The notes below the pieces were generated by a model that was given only the letters and a program-made list of their open reading frames with translations, made no database searches and was not told where the DNA came from. From SAR202 cluster bacterium bin22 (GTDB taxonomy: Bacteria > Chloroflexota > Dehalococcoidia > Lucifugimonadales > UBA3495), in NCBI GenBank assembly GCA_002238505.1, contig MPMM01000022.1, forward strand, positions 1-58,865: a stretch of 58,865 nt of DNA, in the 5' to 3' direction. The position numbers and the translations under genes were made by a program. Below are positions 9,009 to 17,163 of the stretch, piece by piece (the first letter of the stretch is position 1; each line of letters starts with the position of its first letter).

Positions 9009-9648
9009 AGCAGAGCAACGGGGAAGCCAGCCAGCCCGGCCAAGGCTCATTCCGGACCGGGAGGCGCCGGCAACCAGAAAGGAGCAGAAGCGGCCCAACT
9101 ACGCCGTCTCCCCCTCCCACTCCTGGTACGGAAAGCTGGTCATACCCGACTGGTACGCCGACGACCCGCCCACGGACGAGGAAATGGAGGCGCACGCACG
9201 CCGCCGCGACCAGGCCCTGCTGGACTGGCAGGACGCAAAAAGAGATTACCGGGCCAACCACGAGGAACCGCCGCTGCGGTGGGACACCTGGCGCGAGGCG
9301 AAGGTGTACGACCGGCTGATGGCCGAAACACTCAAAGCGTTCAGCGACGCCCTGCAGGAGGCAGGAGAAAAGTACCGCCAGATGATCTGCGTCAGGGGCG
9401 TCAACGACAGGCCCCCTACGCCGGGATCCCCGGGCGCCGTCGCCCTCGAAGAGGCCCGGGACAGGCGACGCATGCGGCCGCAGCTGATAACCGTGCTGGA
9501 GAACCAGCCGCAAACGGAGGAACAAGATGACACCCAGCAGCGAAACCAGACCGGAGCGGGAAATCAAGGTAGCCGTATTCTTCTGCAAGTGCTGCGGCCG
9601 CCTGGCCCAGGACAGCGAAACCATAGAAGCCCACCTGAGCAGCCCTGA
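8998..9648 (+). CDS. hypothetical charged protein
   Basis: A frame of 216 codons overlapping the end of the previous gene. The middle (WYGKLVIPDWYADDPPTDEE, then a helical Arg/Asp-rich segment) looks like real protein. The last 40 codons overlap a well-formed small gene at 9527 in another frame and look like out-of-frame sequence. The true product may therefore end near 9530, with a frame error, or the two genes may genuinely overlap. No family is recognised. Confidence 0.5.
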   Translation: MPSKAEQRGSQPARPRLIPDREAPATRKEQKRPNYAVSPSHSWYGKLVIPDWYADDPPTDEEMEAHARRRDQALLDWQDAKRDYRANHEEPPLRWDTWREAKVYDRLMAETLKAFSDALQEAGEKYRQMICVRGVNDRPPTPGSPGAVALEEARDRRRMRPQLITVLENQPQTEEQDDTQQRNQTGAGNQGSRILLQVLRPPGPGQRNHRSPPEQP

Positions 9649-9814
9649 AAACGAGGCCTGCTCCGCAGCCTAGGACGGCGGTAACGGCCACGTTGACCTG
9701 AACCTGCGGATGATCCGCCTGACCGCGGAGACCGGAGACCAGGAGCTGAGGCTGACGGTAACCAGGGCCAGCGGACTGCCCGAGTTCAAGTGGGACAGCG
9801 TCGAGATGCTGTAA
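9527..9814 (+). CDS. small zinc-ribbon protein split by an in-frame TAG
   Basis: ATG 9527 follows GGAGG closely. The first 48 residues include a FFCKCCGRLAQD Cys cluster and end ENEACSAA at a TAG (9671-9673). The same frame then continues for 46 strongly protein-like codons (HVDLNLRMIRLTAETGDQEL, ending LPEFKWDSVEML) to a TAA at 9812-9814. Codon use after the TAG matches real genes here, with almost every third base G or C. No good start lies between the TAG and the second part. Nonsense mutation, readthrough and two genes are all possible. Confidence 0.5.
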
Positions 9815-9851
9815 CAGGCCCCGAAGAAAGCGGGATCCAACGCCGGGGGCA

Positions 9852-11432
9852 TCACCGCCGCCGGACCCCGCGGGACCGCCCTCGATGGGGCGAACGCCCC
9901 TCCGACCAGCGGAATTCATCGACAACGCTCACGGCAATCTTCCGAAAGAGCGCCGCCGGATCGGAGACAAACCGCTCGGCATAATGCGCCGAATAGCGGC
10001 GGGAGGCCGCCTCCAGCACGGCCTCAGTCCACTGGCACAGCAGCAGGTCTTCGTAAACCGCCCGCCACGGCGGAAGATTGCGCTCGACCACCTCGGAAGC
10101 CAGGCGCTGATACCAGGCTGGGACAGCCGGAAGCTGAGGACCGTCGCGGACAAAACCCGACGAAACGGACCCAGCGCCAACGGCGGGGGAAGCGGTAAGC
10201 AACGGGTCCAGCGGCGCCGGCGGCGCCGGCAAAGAGAGCAGAGGCTCATCCGGTCGGGTAAAACCGCCAACAACGCCGGACTGCTCCGGACCGGCCGGGG
10301 TCTCAGAATTGAGCAAAACCGCCGGGGTCTCTAAATTGAGACCCCCCAGCCCTAGTCCGGGGAAACCAAGACTTGAATCACCCGGTACCGGGTGATTGAT
10401 TGATTTGTATTTATATATATTTATATATATATCAATCAAATCACCCCGGTAATCATGATCATAGAGCAAAAACGCAGGGGGGGTCTCAATTCTGATAACC
10501 CGCCCCGGGGTCTCTAAACTGAGACCCCCTCCGGCCACGGCCAGACAACCCCCGTCAGGAACGTCAACAACCTCCTCCGCTACCGCTTGGTACAGATTCA
10601 ACTCAGGTTGGAGCAAACCGGGCCTGCCGGCGCCGACGAAGCGACCATCCGGAGGGCCGCCAGCCCCGCCGTCCTGCGGCCCGGAGCCATGCCCCCGGGC
10701 AGGGGGCGGGGTCTCAGTTTTGATAAGACCCCCCGGGGTCTCTAAATTGAGACCCCGGTCGGGAGTGTCCTCGACCGGGGTCTCTTCATCAAAAGGGGTT
10801 TCGCTCGGCGCATCCGCGCCGGGCGGCGGAGCAGGCCCGGAGCCCGGCTCCGGGCCCGGGGCACAGACTGGCGACGATGGTGGGGAACCGTCCGCCACGC
10901 CAGGAACCAGACGGTGATGCTCCAGGACCCGACGGGCCGGCTCCGAGAGGGTGGAATGTCCCTGCTCCACCAGCAGACGGCAGACGGCAACGCCGGAGAA
11001 TACGAGCATGTTGCCCGAGTAGCCCCGGGGCGAATTCACCATATCCCTCCGGTTAAGCAGACCGGCCTGAACCAGTGCGCTCACGGCGCGAGCCACGTTC
11101 TGATAGCCCTTGACGTTGGCCACCGAGCCCAGCGCCTCCCGGGAGGGCGCCCCGGACCACCCGTAACGCAGAATCGCCATGGCAACACGCTGCGCGGCGG
11201 CAGAGACGGGCATCAGCGCCGTCAACATCATGCGGTCGCCCTCAGTGGCCGAATCACGGATGAGAACATGGTCGTCGGTGAGGAGATCGGAGGGGACGTC
11301 GTCGAAAAGGTTGGGCTCAGTGGAGTGGGCCAGGTCGGGATGAACCAGCTGAAATCCGGACTGCAAATCGGGCGATGAGTGTCCCGGTACCCTTGAGTCA
11401 ACCTCTGTATCGTGGTAATATTGACTAGTCAC
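9852..11432 (-). CDS. replication-initiator-like protein with the origin inside its gene
   Basis: A 526-residue protein read from GTG 11432, with TAGGAGAA upstream. Residues about 75-135 look like a winged helix (VAMAILRYGWSGAPSREALG, later VARAVSALVQAGLLNRRDM). The C-terminus, about residues 445-510, is a second helical domain (PAWYQRLASEVVERNLPPW and onward). The middle 300 residues are low-complexity, with repeated xLxLETPG...ETP units encoded by DNA repeats at 10297-10794, plus an AT-rich core. Initiators that carry their iterons inside the gene are known (lambda O, for example). It is the only long minus-strand gene outside the ends of the window. The assignment to replication is inferred from architecture, not family match. 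Confidence 0.55.
   Translation of the reverse strand: MTSQYYHDTEVDSRVPGHSSPDLQSGFQLVHPDLAHSTEPNLFDDVPSDLLTDDHVLIRDSATEGDRMMLTALMPVSAAAQRVAMAILRYGWSGAPSREALGSVANVKGYQNVARAVSALVQAGLLNRRDMVNSPRGYSGNMLVFSGVAVCRLLVEQGHSTLSEPARRVLEHHRLVPGVADGSPPSSPVCAPGPEPGSGPAPPPGADAPSETPFDEETPVEDTPDRGLNLETPGGLIKTETPPPARGHGSGPQDGGAGGPPDGRFVGAGRPGLLQPELNLYQAVAEEVVDVPDGGCLAVAGGGLSLETPGRVIRIETPPAFLLYDHDYRGDLIDIYINIYKYKSINHPVPGDSSLGFPGLGLGGLNLETPAVLLNSETPAGPEQSGVVGGFTRPDEPLLSLPAPPAPLDPLLTASPAVGAGSVSSGFVRDGPQLPAVPAWYQRLASEVVERNLPPWRAVYEDLLLCQWTEAVLEAASRRYSAHYAERFVSDPAALFRKIAVSVVDEFRWSEGRSPHRGRSRGVRRR
10297..10345. repeat. iteron pair 1
   Basis: A half-site GGGGTCTCAGAATTGAG at 10297-10313 is followed 27 bases on by the palindrome GGGGTCTC-N6-GAGACCCC at 10324-10345. 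Confidence 0.75.
10393..10443. repeat. AT-rich core flanked by inverted GGTGATTGATT-like arms
   Basis: GGTGATTGATTGAT enters and ATCAATCAAATCACC leaves a central run of alternating T and A (TATATATATTTATATATATA-like). This is the most A/T-rich stretch of the window and is palindromic overall. It is a good candidate DNA unwinding element. It encodes an Ile/Tyr/Lys run in the initiator. Confidence 0.7.
10480..10528. repeat. iteron pair 2
   Basis: A half-site GGGGTCTCAATTCTGAT at 10480-10496 is followed 27 bases on by GGGGTCTC-N6-GAGACCCC at 10507-10528, which differs from pair 1 only in the spacer. Confidence 0.75.
10708..10756. repeat. iteron pair 3
   Basis: A half-site GGGGTCTCAGTTTTGAT at 10708-10724 is followed 27 bases on by GGGGTCTC-N6-GAGACCCC at 10735-10756. 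An extra GGGGTCTCTTCATCAAAA lies at 10777. Confidence 0.75.
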
Positions 11433-11796
11433 GTAGCTTCTCCTACGTTGACACCCGCCACCGGATTAGGGTTGATTTCCGTTGGCGCCTCGGCTGCCGC
11501 CGGCCTGACACCACCTGATGATACCGGGTGGTGTTTGTGCGTTTGAGGCACAGCGGTTGCCCCAAGAATACACCCGGCAACGGTGAATATCAACCGTACG
11601 TTCCAATCCCCGAAAAATAGTCCGTTTACACCCCCCACCAACGTCCACAAACCTGACACCCAGGCTCCGCCCAGACCCGGCGCGGGACGCCAATTCGGCA
11701 ATCCCGAAAAAGAAGCCGCCCGCCGGGCATTGCCCGGTATAATAGCCCGGACGAATGTACCATACCCAGCGAGCCGAGACGGGCAGGGAGGACGGA
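11433..11796. promoter_or_regulatory. divergent intergenic region with hairpin and promoter-like sites
   Basis: This 364-base gap separates the minus-strand initiator from the plus-strand gene at 11797. ACACCACC (11508-11515) pairs with GGTGGTGT (11527-11534) around an 11-base loop, 76 bases upstream of the initiator start; T-rich bases follow on the plus strand. It could be an operator, a leader hairpin or a weak terminator. A TATAAT lies at 11738. No convincing gene was found here. Confidence 0.45.
11738..11743 (+). promoter_or_regulatory. -10 element TATAAT upstream of the 11797 gene
   Basis: GGTATAATAGCCCGG lies 54 bases before the ATG at 11797. No good -35 hexamer is 17 bases upstream, so it may be an extended -10 or activator-dependent promoter. 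Similar sites precede the genes at 21028 and 49087. Confidence 0.4.
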
Positions 11797-13770
11797 ATGG
11801 CAACGTCAGACCAGGAAGAATACCGGCCAAGCCGCACGGCCAGCGATGACAGCCAGGCGGCTGAGCCGGCCGCAAGGGACAAGGCGGACTTCGAAGACGA
11901 GAAGGAGGAGTTCGAGGACGACGACCAGCCCCAATGGGCCGCCAGAGCCACCGGGTACCGTATGGAAGGCCACATCAAGGACCGGCTGGACGAGCTGCTC
12001 GACGGGCTGCAGGCCAGCGAACACCCGGGGGCCAGCCTGGGATACCGGGCGCTGGCCGGAGAGGAGAACCTGGCCGATCACAGCCCCGAGGAACGACTCG
12101 AAGCGGTCCAGGCCATCTACGAGGCGGTGGCGGCTGACTTCATGCGCCCGGCCCAGGACTACCACGAAATGGGAACGGCGGTGGCCTACCAGCTCATCAC
12201 GCCCATCTACAACGGCATGCCGGAGACCGGACACAGCCGTGAACACCTGCTCCTGGACTTCCGCATAACCGAAGGCCACGCCGACCAGCAAAGCTGGTTC
12301 ATCCCCACCAAGGATACGGCCGAGTCCATCGCCGAGACCGTCAACGAGGCCCTGGACTACGCCGAAAAGCGGGTATACGAAGACCCGGAGGAGGACCTCG
12401 CCCGGCTGGAACGCAAGGCCCAGGTCTACGGGGGCCTGGAATCCTTCCTCGCCGGAGAGGAAATCGGATACAACCAGGCCAGGCCGGCAGAAATCAGGGC
12501 CGAGGCCGCCATCGCCGCCTACAACGACCCGAGAATAGTCATCGAGGCCAACCCCGACGACTACGTCGGCAACAACAACGGGATCAACTGGAACCAGGCC
12601 TTCACCAGCGAGATGGGATACCGGCCCGAGTCCGCCAGCTTCCGCACGCCCGAGGAGGAGAAGGCCGCGGCCATAGCCGGCCAGCTCCTGTCCGACAACC
12701 AGGAGCAGGTCAACTTCGAATGGGCCAAGCTGCAAGCCAGGGCCGGAGTCCTTCCGGAGGACCAGGACGAGGGTGGACTACTCCACGCCTGGGCCGAGGG
12801 ACTCAGCGACGACCAGAAGGTCGGCGAGGACCAGAGGCTCCACGCCCACAGCGAGGCCTGGGCCGCCAAGCGCGGCCTGGAAGCCGCCAACTACATGATC
12901 ACACTGGCCCTGAGACGGGGAGACCCCATGGTCCTGGACCAGACGCGGGAACTGGCGGACAATCTGAACGAATCGCTGGCTGAACTGCTGCAGTACAACG
13001 GAACGAATACCCTCCACGACACCCACTTCACAACCGCCATCAGCATGACCGAAACCGGCCTGGACCAGACAGAAAAGTTCGAAGGAGCAGTGGAGGAACG
13101 GATCTTCCACACGCTGCAGGCCGGATCGGGCTACGAGCACCTGGAGGACGAAGGGCCCAGGAACCAGATGATTCGCTACGCGGCCTACCAGCTGGCCGGA
13201 GACGACCTGCAGATGGCCGCACAGCACACCTCGGACCAGGCAATGAACTTCAACGGCCACGTCGCAAACCACGCCCTCCTGGGCTTCTACAACAGCGAAC
13301 TGAGCCCCTGGTCCAGCGACATACCGGACAAACTAGCCGCCGGCCTGACCAGCGGCGACCGGGAAACCGCAGGAGCCGCCTACGAACCCATGGCAACGCT
13401 CCACAAGGACCTCCTGGACTTCGACGCGACGCTGGACGACGAGGAACTCAGCGCCCAGGACGAACGGGTAAGGCTGGCCTACGTGGCCATGGGCGACGCC
13501 CTCCAAAACAACCCGGAAGCCGCGGCAATATTCCTGCAAAAAGCGCTGGGGCGCTGCGAAGACGCCGACCCGGAGGGTGAAAACCTGCTGGTGAACTACG
13601 CAAGAAAGACCCTGGCCGGAAGCTGCCAGGAGCCCCTGGACCTGGCCAACAACCCAAACCACGGCATGCGAGACAGCGAGATCACCTCGCTGAGGGATAA
13701 TGCCGCGCGGGACTACGCCTACGCGCTGGGAATCCTGGAACTCAAAGGAAACATGACACCCCCTCCCTAG
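11797..13770 (+). CDS. large acidic helical protein of unknown function
   Basis: A protein of about 657 residues; ATG 11797 follows GGGAGGACGGA. It is rich in Glu, Asp and Ala, lacks membrane spans and appears almost wholly helical. Residues 1-60 are very acidic (FEDEKEEFEDDDQPQW). The segment near residues 380-410 (LALRRGDPMVLDQTRELADN) resembles one in the protein at 18344 (LGLSQGNESLVTEGKDLMDR), so the two are probably distant paralogues. Its stop is the TAG of the CTAG target of the IS701-type insertion, so the insertion leaves the protein intact. Confidence 0.6.
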   Translation: MATSDQEEYRPSRTASDDSQAAEPAARDKADFEDEKEEFEDDDQPQWAARATGYRMEGHIKDRLDELLDGLQASEHPGASLGYRALAGEENLADHSPEERLEAVQAIYEAVAADFMRPAQDYHEMGTAVAYQLITPIYNGMPETGHSREHLLLDFRITEGHADQQSWFIPTKDTAESIAETVNEALDYAEKRVYEDPEEDLARLERKAQVYGGLESFLAGEEIGYNQARPAEIRAEAAIAAYNDPRIVIEANPDDYVGNNNGINWNQAFTSEMGYRPESASFRTPEEEKAAAIAGQLLSDNQEQVNFEWAKLQARAGVLPEDQDEGGLLHAWAEGLSDDQKVGEDQRLHAHSEAWAAKRGLEAANYMITLALRRGDPMVLDQTRELADNLNESLAELLQYNGTNTLHDTHFTTAISMTETGLDQTEKFEGAVEERIFHTLQAGSGYEHLEDEGPRNQMIRYAAYQLAGDDLQMAAQHTSDQAMNFNGHVANHALLGFYNSELSPWSSDIPDKLAAGLTSGDRETAGAAYEPMATLHKDLLDFDATLDDEELSAQDERVRLAYVAMGDALQNNPEAAAIFLQKALGRCEDADPEGENLLVNYARKTLAGSCQEPLDLANNPNHGMRDSEITSLRDNAARDYAYALGILELKGNMTPPP

Positions 13771-15228
13771 TATTACAACGTCAGTTCAAGGCGGGATGGC
13801 GGAGGATGCGCGAAGGGCGGCGCGGCGCTGGGCGTGAGAGCGACTGGCCCGTTCGTTGCTATCCTGCGTATCCTTGAGCCACCGCAGCAGTTCAGCCGGC
13901 CCGAACCGTTCCCTGGGCAGCATCTCCCGCACCACCCGGTACACCTGCGGTCTCGTGATCCGGGGCATCTTTTTCCCCCCAGACCTGCTGCAGGCTCAGC
14001 AGGAAGGCTCCGCCCAAGAGGCACAAGGCCACGTGATGATGCCAGCCCGCCCAGGTACGGGTCTCGTACTCGTCCAGCCCCACGTCGCTTTTCTCCGTCT
14101 CGAACTCCGTTTCTATCCGCCAGCGGGAGCCACCCACATAGGCCAGGGTCTCCAACGGAGTATCCTCCGGCGCGTTGGACAGGTAGTAGCGAGGCTCGCT
14201 GCCGTCCAGGTTCCTCCGCCAGATTGCCCAGGCTTCGTCGCCGGGTTTGCGCCTCTTGGTGGGCCGCACCCGCTGGGCGCTGAACTGGTAAGTCCGGGGT
14301 CCCTGGCTTCCCTGGGCCACCGTGATCTCACGCCAGGCATCCTCGGGCAATTCGGCGCTCCGCTCCCCCATGGTGCGCCGCTGCCCGCTCACCAGCCTGG
14401 GCTTGGGAGGGCCGCCCCGTCCCCGGTAGACCGGTGTGGTCCACTCTGGCTCCACCGGCCACACCGTAAAGCCCGCGGGTACGTCCAGCACGTACTTCAT
14501 CCCCAGGGCCGCCAGTCCCTCCCGCAAGGAGGGCGACATGCCGAAGGCGTCGTCCGCGGCGATCCACCCCGCCTTCAGATGGCCCAGGTCCACTGCCCCC
14601 TCCAGCAGCTCCAAGGCCAACTCCGTCTTGGACCGGTAGCCCCTCCGTTCCTCCGGAACCCCCGCCTCGGCACAGCGTTCCGGGTCCTTGGTCCAGCTCT
14701 CCGGCAGATACAGGCGCTTGTCCACCAGGGCACGTCCCAACGGGCTGACATAGGCCAGGAACAGCCCCGCCTGGCAGTTGGCCACCTTCCCCAGCCTCCC
14801 GCAGTACTGCCTCGCCACTCCCGCCGACTTACGGCCCTGCTTGGGAAAGTCGCTGCCGTCCAGCACCCACACCCCTTCCGGATGCCCCAGTCTGGGCGCC
14901 AGGTACTCCTGCAGCCGTCCTATGACCGCGTCATCGTCCCAGGGAGAGTCGGTGAGAAACCGCTGCATTCCCCGGGCCGACTCGGGGACCGCCTCCGACA
15001 GATTCTCGGCGTTGCGCCGCTCCCCGGACTGCGCCAGCAGGGCCTGAAGATAGTTCCGGCTGTGCTCCCGCCTCTCCCTCCGGCCAAACAGCCCAGCGAA
15101 ATAAGCGTGAAACTCGTGAAAGTCCTGGTATACCTGCTCGAAAACCGCCGCTTCCACTTCCCTGCCTCACCCGATCAAGCTTTCCCCAATTTTCCAGCCA
15201 TCTTATCATGTCAACTGACGTTGTAATA
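13771..15228 (-). mobile_element. IS701-family insertion sequence
   Basis: The element is 1458 bases long. Terminal inverted repeats TATTACAACGTCAGTT (13771-13786) and AACTGACGTTGTAATA (15213-15228) match perfectly over 16 bases. It is flanked by a CTAG duplication (13767-13770 and 15229-15232), matching the YTAR target known for IS701. It carries one transposase gene on the minus strand. The perfect ends and duplication suggest a recent insertion. Confidence 0.93.
13786..15157 (-). CDS. IS701-family DDE transposase, one-base frameshift near the C-terminus
   Basis: The protein starts MEAAVFEQVYQDFHEFHAYF at ATG 15157. The DDE residues are visible: VWVLDGSDFPKQG, GWIAADDAFG and ETEFETEKSDVGLDEYE. 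It catalyses cut-and-paste transposition of its own element. The frame breaks near 13975 in a G6A5 run. Before it the protein reads SLQQVWGEK; after it the expected C-terminus continues in another frame (MPRITRPQVYRVVREMLPRE) to 13786. One extra base in the homopolymer explains the break, so either an inactive copy or a base-calling error is possible. Confidence 0.88.
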
Positions 15229-15468
15229 CTAGCAACCAGAAGCCGCAAGCCGCCATGACGGCAGGGCCGCCCGACGTCAGCACAGCGAGGGGGCCCGGCG
15301 CAAGAGCACAAAAACGGCAGGGCGGCGGCACGACTTAACCGCTGGAGGGCCTGCACTCCAGCGGGAGAGAAAGCCGAAGAAGGGCGGACATCCGTTCCGC
15401 CCGCCCCCAGAGTGACGGAAGCCAGCTGCAGGATAACCGCAGCAGCCGAGGACTCACCGAGGGGAAAA

Positions 15469-16578
15469 ATGAAAACCAGGGAACAACCACAACACCGAGA
15501 AGGCAGACCCGCCGGAGCGCTCACCCCCAACACCTACAGCACCAGACCGTGCGTGCGAACCCGATGGCCGTTCCTGGACGGCAGGATCCGCTGGATCCCC
15601 GTCCTGGGGCCAGCCCACAGCGACCGGGAAATCATCGGCTTCGACCCCCACCACTTTCACGTCGATTACCGATTCCTGCCAGCCAGGCTGAGAGCAAAGC
15701 TGGAAGAAGACGCCAGCACCTGCGGCGTACAGCCGGTATACCAGATACCCATCCACTGGGTGGAGCCGGAGGGGCACGTCGGACTGGTGGAGCTGGAATC
15801 GGCCCTCAAGAGCAGGATACCCCGCGAGACGTGGTACCGGCCCATAAGACTGATGTTCAAGGCCAACTACCCGCCGTACCCGCAGAGCAGGGCGCGCTGG
15901 CTCGAAGAGCTGCCCCAGGCCCACGCAGGCGAGCAGCTGCAGGGTGAGGACCGGATCTGTCCCCACAAGGGGGCGGCGCTCCAGGGAATAACCCCGGACC
16001 CGGACGGATACCTGACCTGCCCGCTCCACGGTCTCCGGTTCGACGCGTCGACCGGGGAGGTGCTCGCTGAAGGCAATTGGCCGATACATGACATGCGCAA
16101 CAGACAGCCCCCCAAAGGGGAAGGAGATAAAGAGCCAATGTCACCACAGGAAGACCAGGACCGCCGGCCGATGACCGACGAGCAATGGAAGGACGGACAC
16201 TACGGAATCGTCTGGTCCATCCACCGGCATCCCGAGGACGACCCGGGAAACCAGTCCAACAGCCAAGCACAGGACCACCCGGACCCGGAGGAAGTCCTGG
16301 AGCTGGAGCTGCGGGCCCCCGAAGGAATGCCCGACGGGACCTATGACGCGGTGGTCAAATACCTCTCCTTGGAGGGAAGAGCCGAGGGCGTCACGATAAG
16401 CAAGGGCCAGTTCCTGCCCGGCCCGACGGCGAGGGCCGTACTGCAGGCAGTCTGCCGCTGCTTCGGAGCCGACGAGCAGGCCGCGCTGGACGGCGACCAC
16501 GTGGCCGACCACATATTCGTGGAACGCCACGAGTGGAAACCGGACCAGAACGCAATCCAATTCTACATGGGTTCGTAA
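15469..16578 (+). CDS. Rieske-type iron-sulfur domain protein with an extra C-terminal domain
   Basis: A 369-residue protein; ATG 15469 follows GAGGGGAAAA. A Rieske [2Fe-2S] motif is clear: CPHKGAALQG (about residue 164) and CPLHGLRFDASTG (about 184), the CxH...CxxH pair that binds the cluster. Ahead of it lies a domain of about 150 residues without a known match. After it, the frame continues without a break through an acidic linker into about 140 residues of unknown type. AAGGAG before ATG 16138 could start an internal product. Rieske domains usually serve electron transfer or oxygenases, so its role on a mobile element is unclear. Confidence 0.75.
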   Translation: MKTREQPQHREGRPAGALTPNTYSTRPCVRTRWPFLDGRIRWIPVLGPAHSDREIIGFDPHHFHVDYRFLPARLRAKLEEDASTCGVQPVYQIPIHWVEPEGHVGLVELESALKSRIPRETWYRPIRLMFKANYPPYPQSRARWLEELPQAHAGEQLQGEDRICPHKGAALQGITPDPDGYLTCPLHGLRFDASTGEVLAEGNWPIHDMRNRQPPKGEGDKEPMSPQEDQDRRPMTDEQWKDGHYGIVWSIHRHPEDDPGNQSNSQAQDHPDPEEVLELELRAPEGMPDGTYDAVVKYLSLEGRAEGVTISKGQFLPGPTARAVLQAVCRCFGADEQAALDGDHVADHIFVERHEWKPDQNAIQFYMGS

Positions 16579-16651
16579 CTGGGCCGAAACCAAGGGACAC
16601 CGGAAACCAAGGGAAGCCGGAAACCGAAAAGGAGGCGAGACGCCAGACAAA

Positions 16652-16945
16652 ATGGAATTCGCAAGCGAAAGGCCACAGGCCCATGAACTGGGCAACGAGG
16701 CAAAGGCCGACGGCAAGTACCTGCTGGACCACTGGTCAACCAGCGACGTCGAGAGAATCTACGACGAGACGATCACCAAGCTCGGCGGCGGCGCCAGGTG
16801 GAAGAGCCTGCCCTGCAGCGTAAGGGAAGAGATCGTCAACGACGTCGAGGCAAGGCTCAACGACAGCCACGACCTCCGGGAGGCCAAGGCGATCATGAAC
16901 AACGCCATCGGAAATGCCATCGAGGAGATACTGGAACGCAGATGA
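16652..16945 (+). CDS. small helical protein of unknown function
   Basis: A 97-residue protein, with AAAAGGAGG about 15 bases before ATG 16652. The sequence is soluble and probably all helical (DVERIYDETITKLGGG; LREAKAIMNNAIGNAIEEIL). No family is recognised. Its TGA overlaps the next ATG by four bases, marking an operon that runs into the DNA methyltransferase. Confidence 0.55.
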   Translation: MEFASERPQAHELGNEAKADGKYLLDHWSTSDVERIYDETITKLGGGARWKSLPCSVREEIVNDVEARLNDSHDLREAKAIMNNAIGNAIEEILERR

Positions 16946-17163
16946 CCAGCCCGAACAAGCCCCACCGGCATATCTCCAGGAAAACCTCCTACGGCAGGTA
17001 CCAGGACTGCGTGGCGCCCGAGAACTGTAACCCAAAGGCCCACCACGGCGAGACCAAGACCAGCGTCTGCCGGTGCGGCGCCACCCGAATAATGAACAGC
17101 AAGGGGAGCCACTTCGAGCGGACCGGCTGGATTGAGACCATGGCGGCCGGAGGCCACGAATGA
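16942..17163 (+). CDS. small Cys/His-containing protein
   Basis: A 73-residue protein from ATG 16942, overlapping its neighbours by ATGA on both sides. Cys and His residues (DCVAPENCNPKAHH, then SVCRCGATR) could form one zinc site. It is basic and may bind nucleic acid. Its position directly before, and overlapping, the C5 methyltransferase gene suggests joint expression with it. Confidence 0.5.
   Translation: MTSPNKPHRHISRKTSYGRYQDCVAPENCNPKAHHGETKTSVCRCGATRIMNSKGSHFERTGWIETMAAGGHE

Larger units (their letters stand above)
10297..10794. other. candidate replication origin
   Basis: Within the initiator gene lie three repeat pairs of identical layout, each made of a half-site and a palindrome exactly 27 bases apart (10297/10324, 10480/10507, 10708/10735). 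A further single GGGGTCTC site is at 10777. Between the first and second pairs is a 50-base run of almost pure A/T (10393-10443). Iterons beside an AT-rich unwinding region are the usual build of a theta-type origin. Confidence 0.6.
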
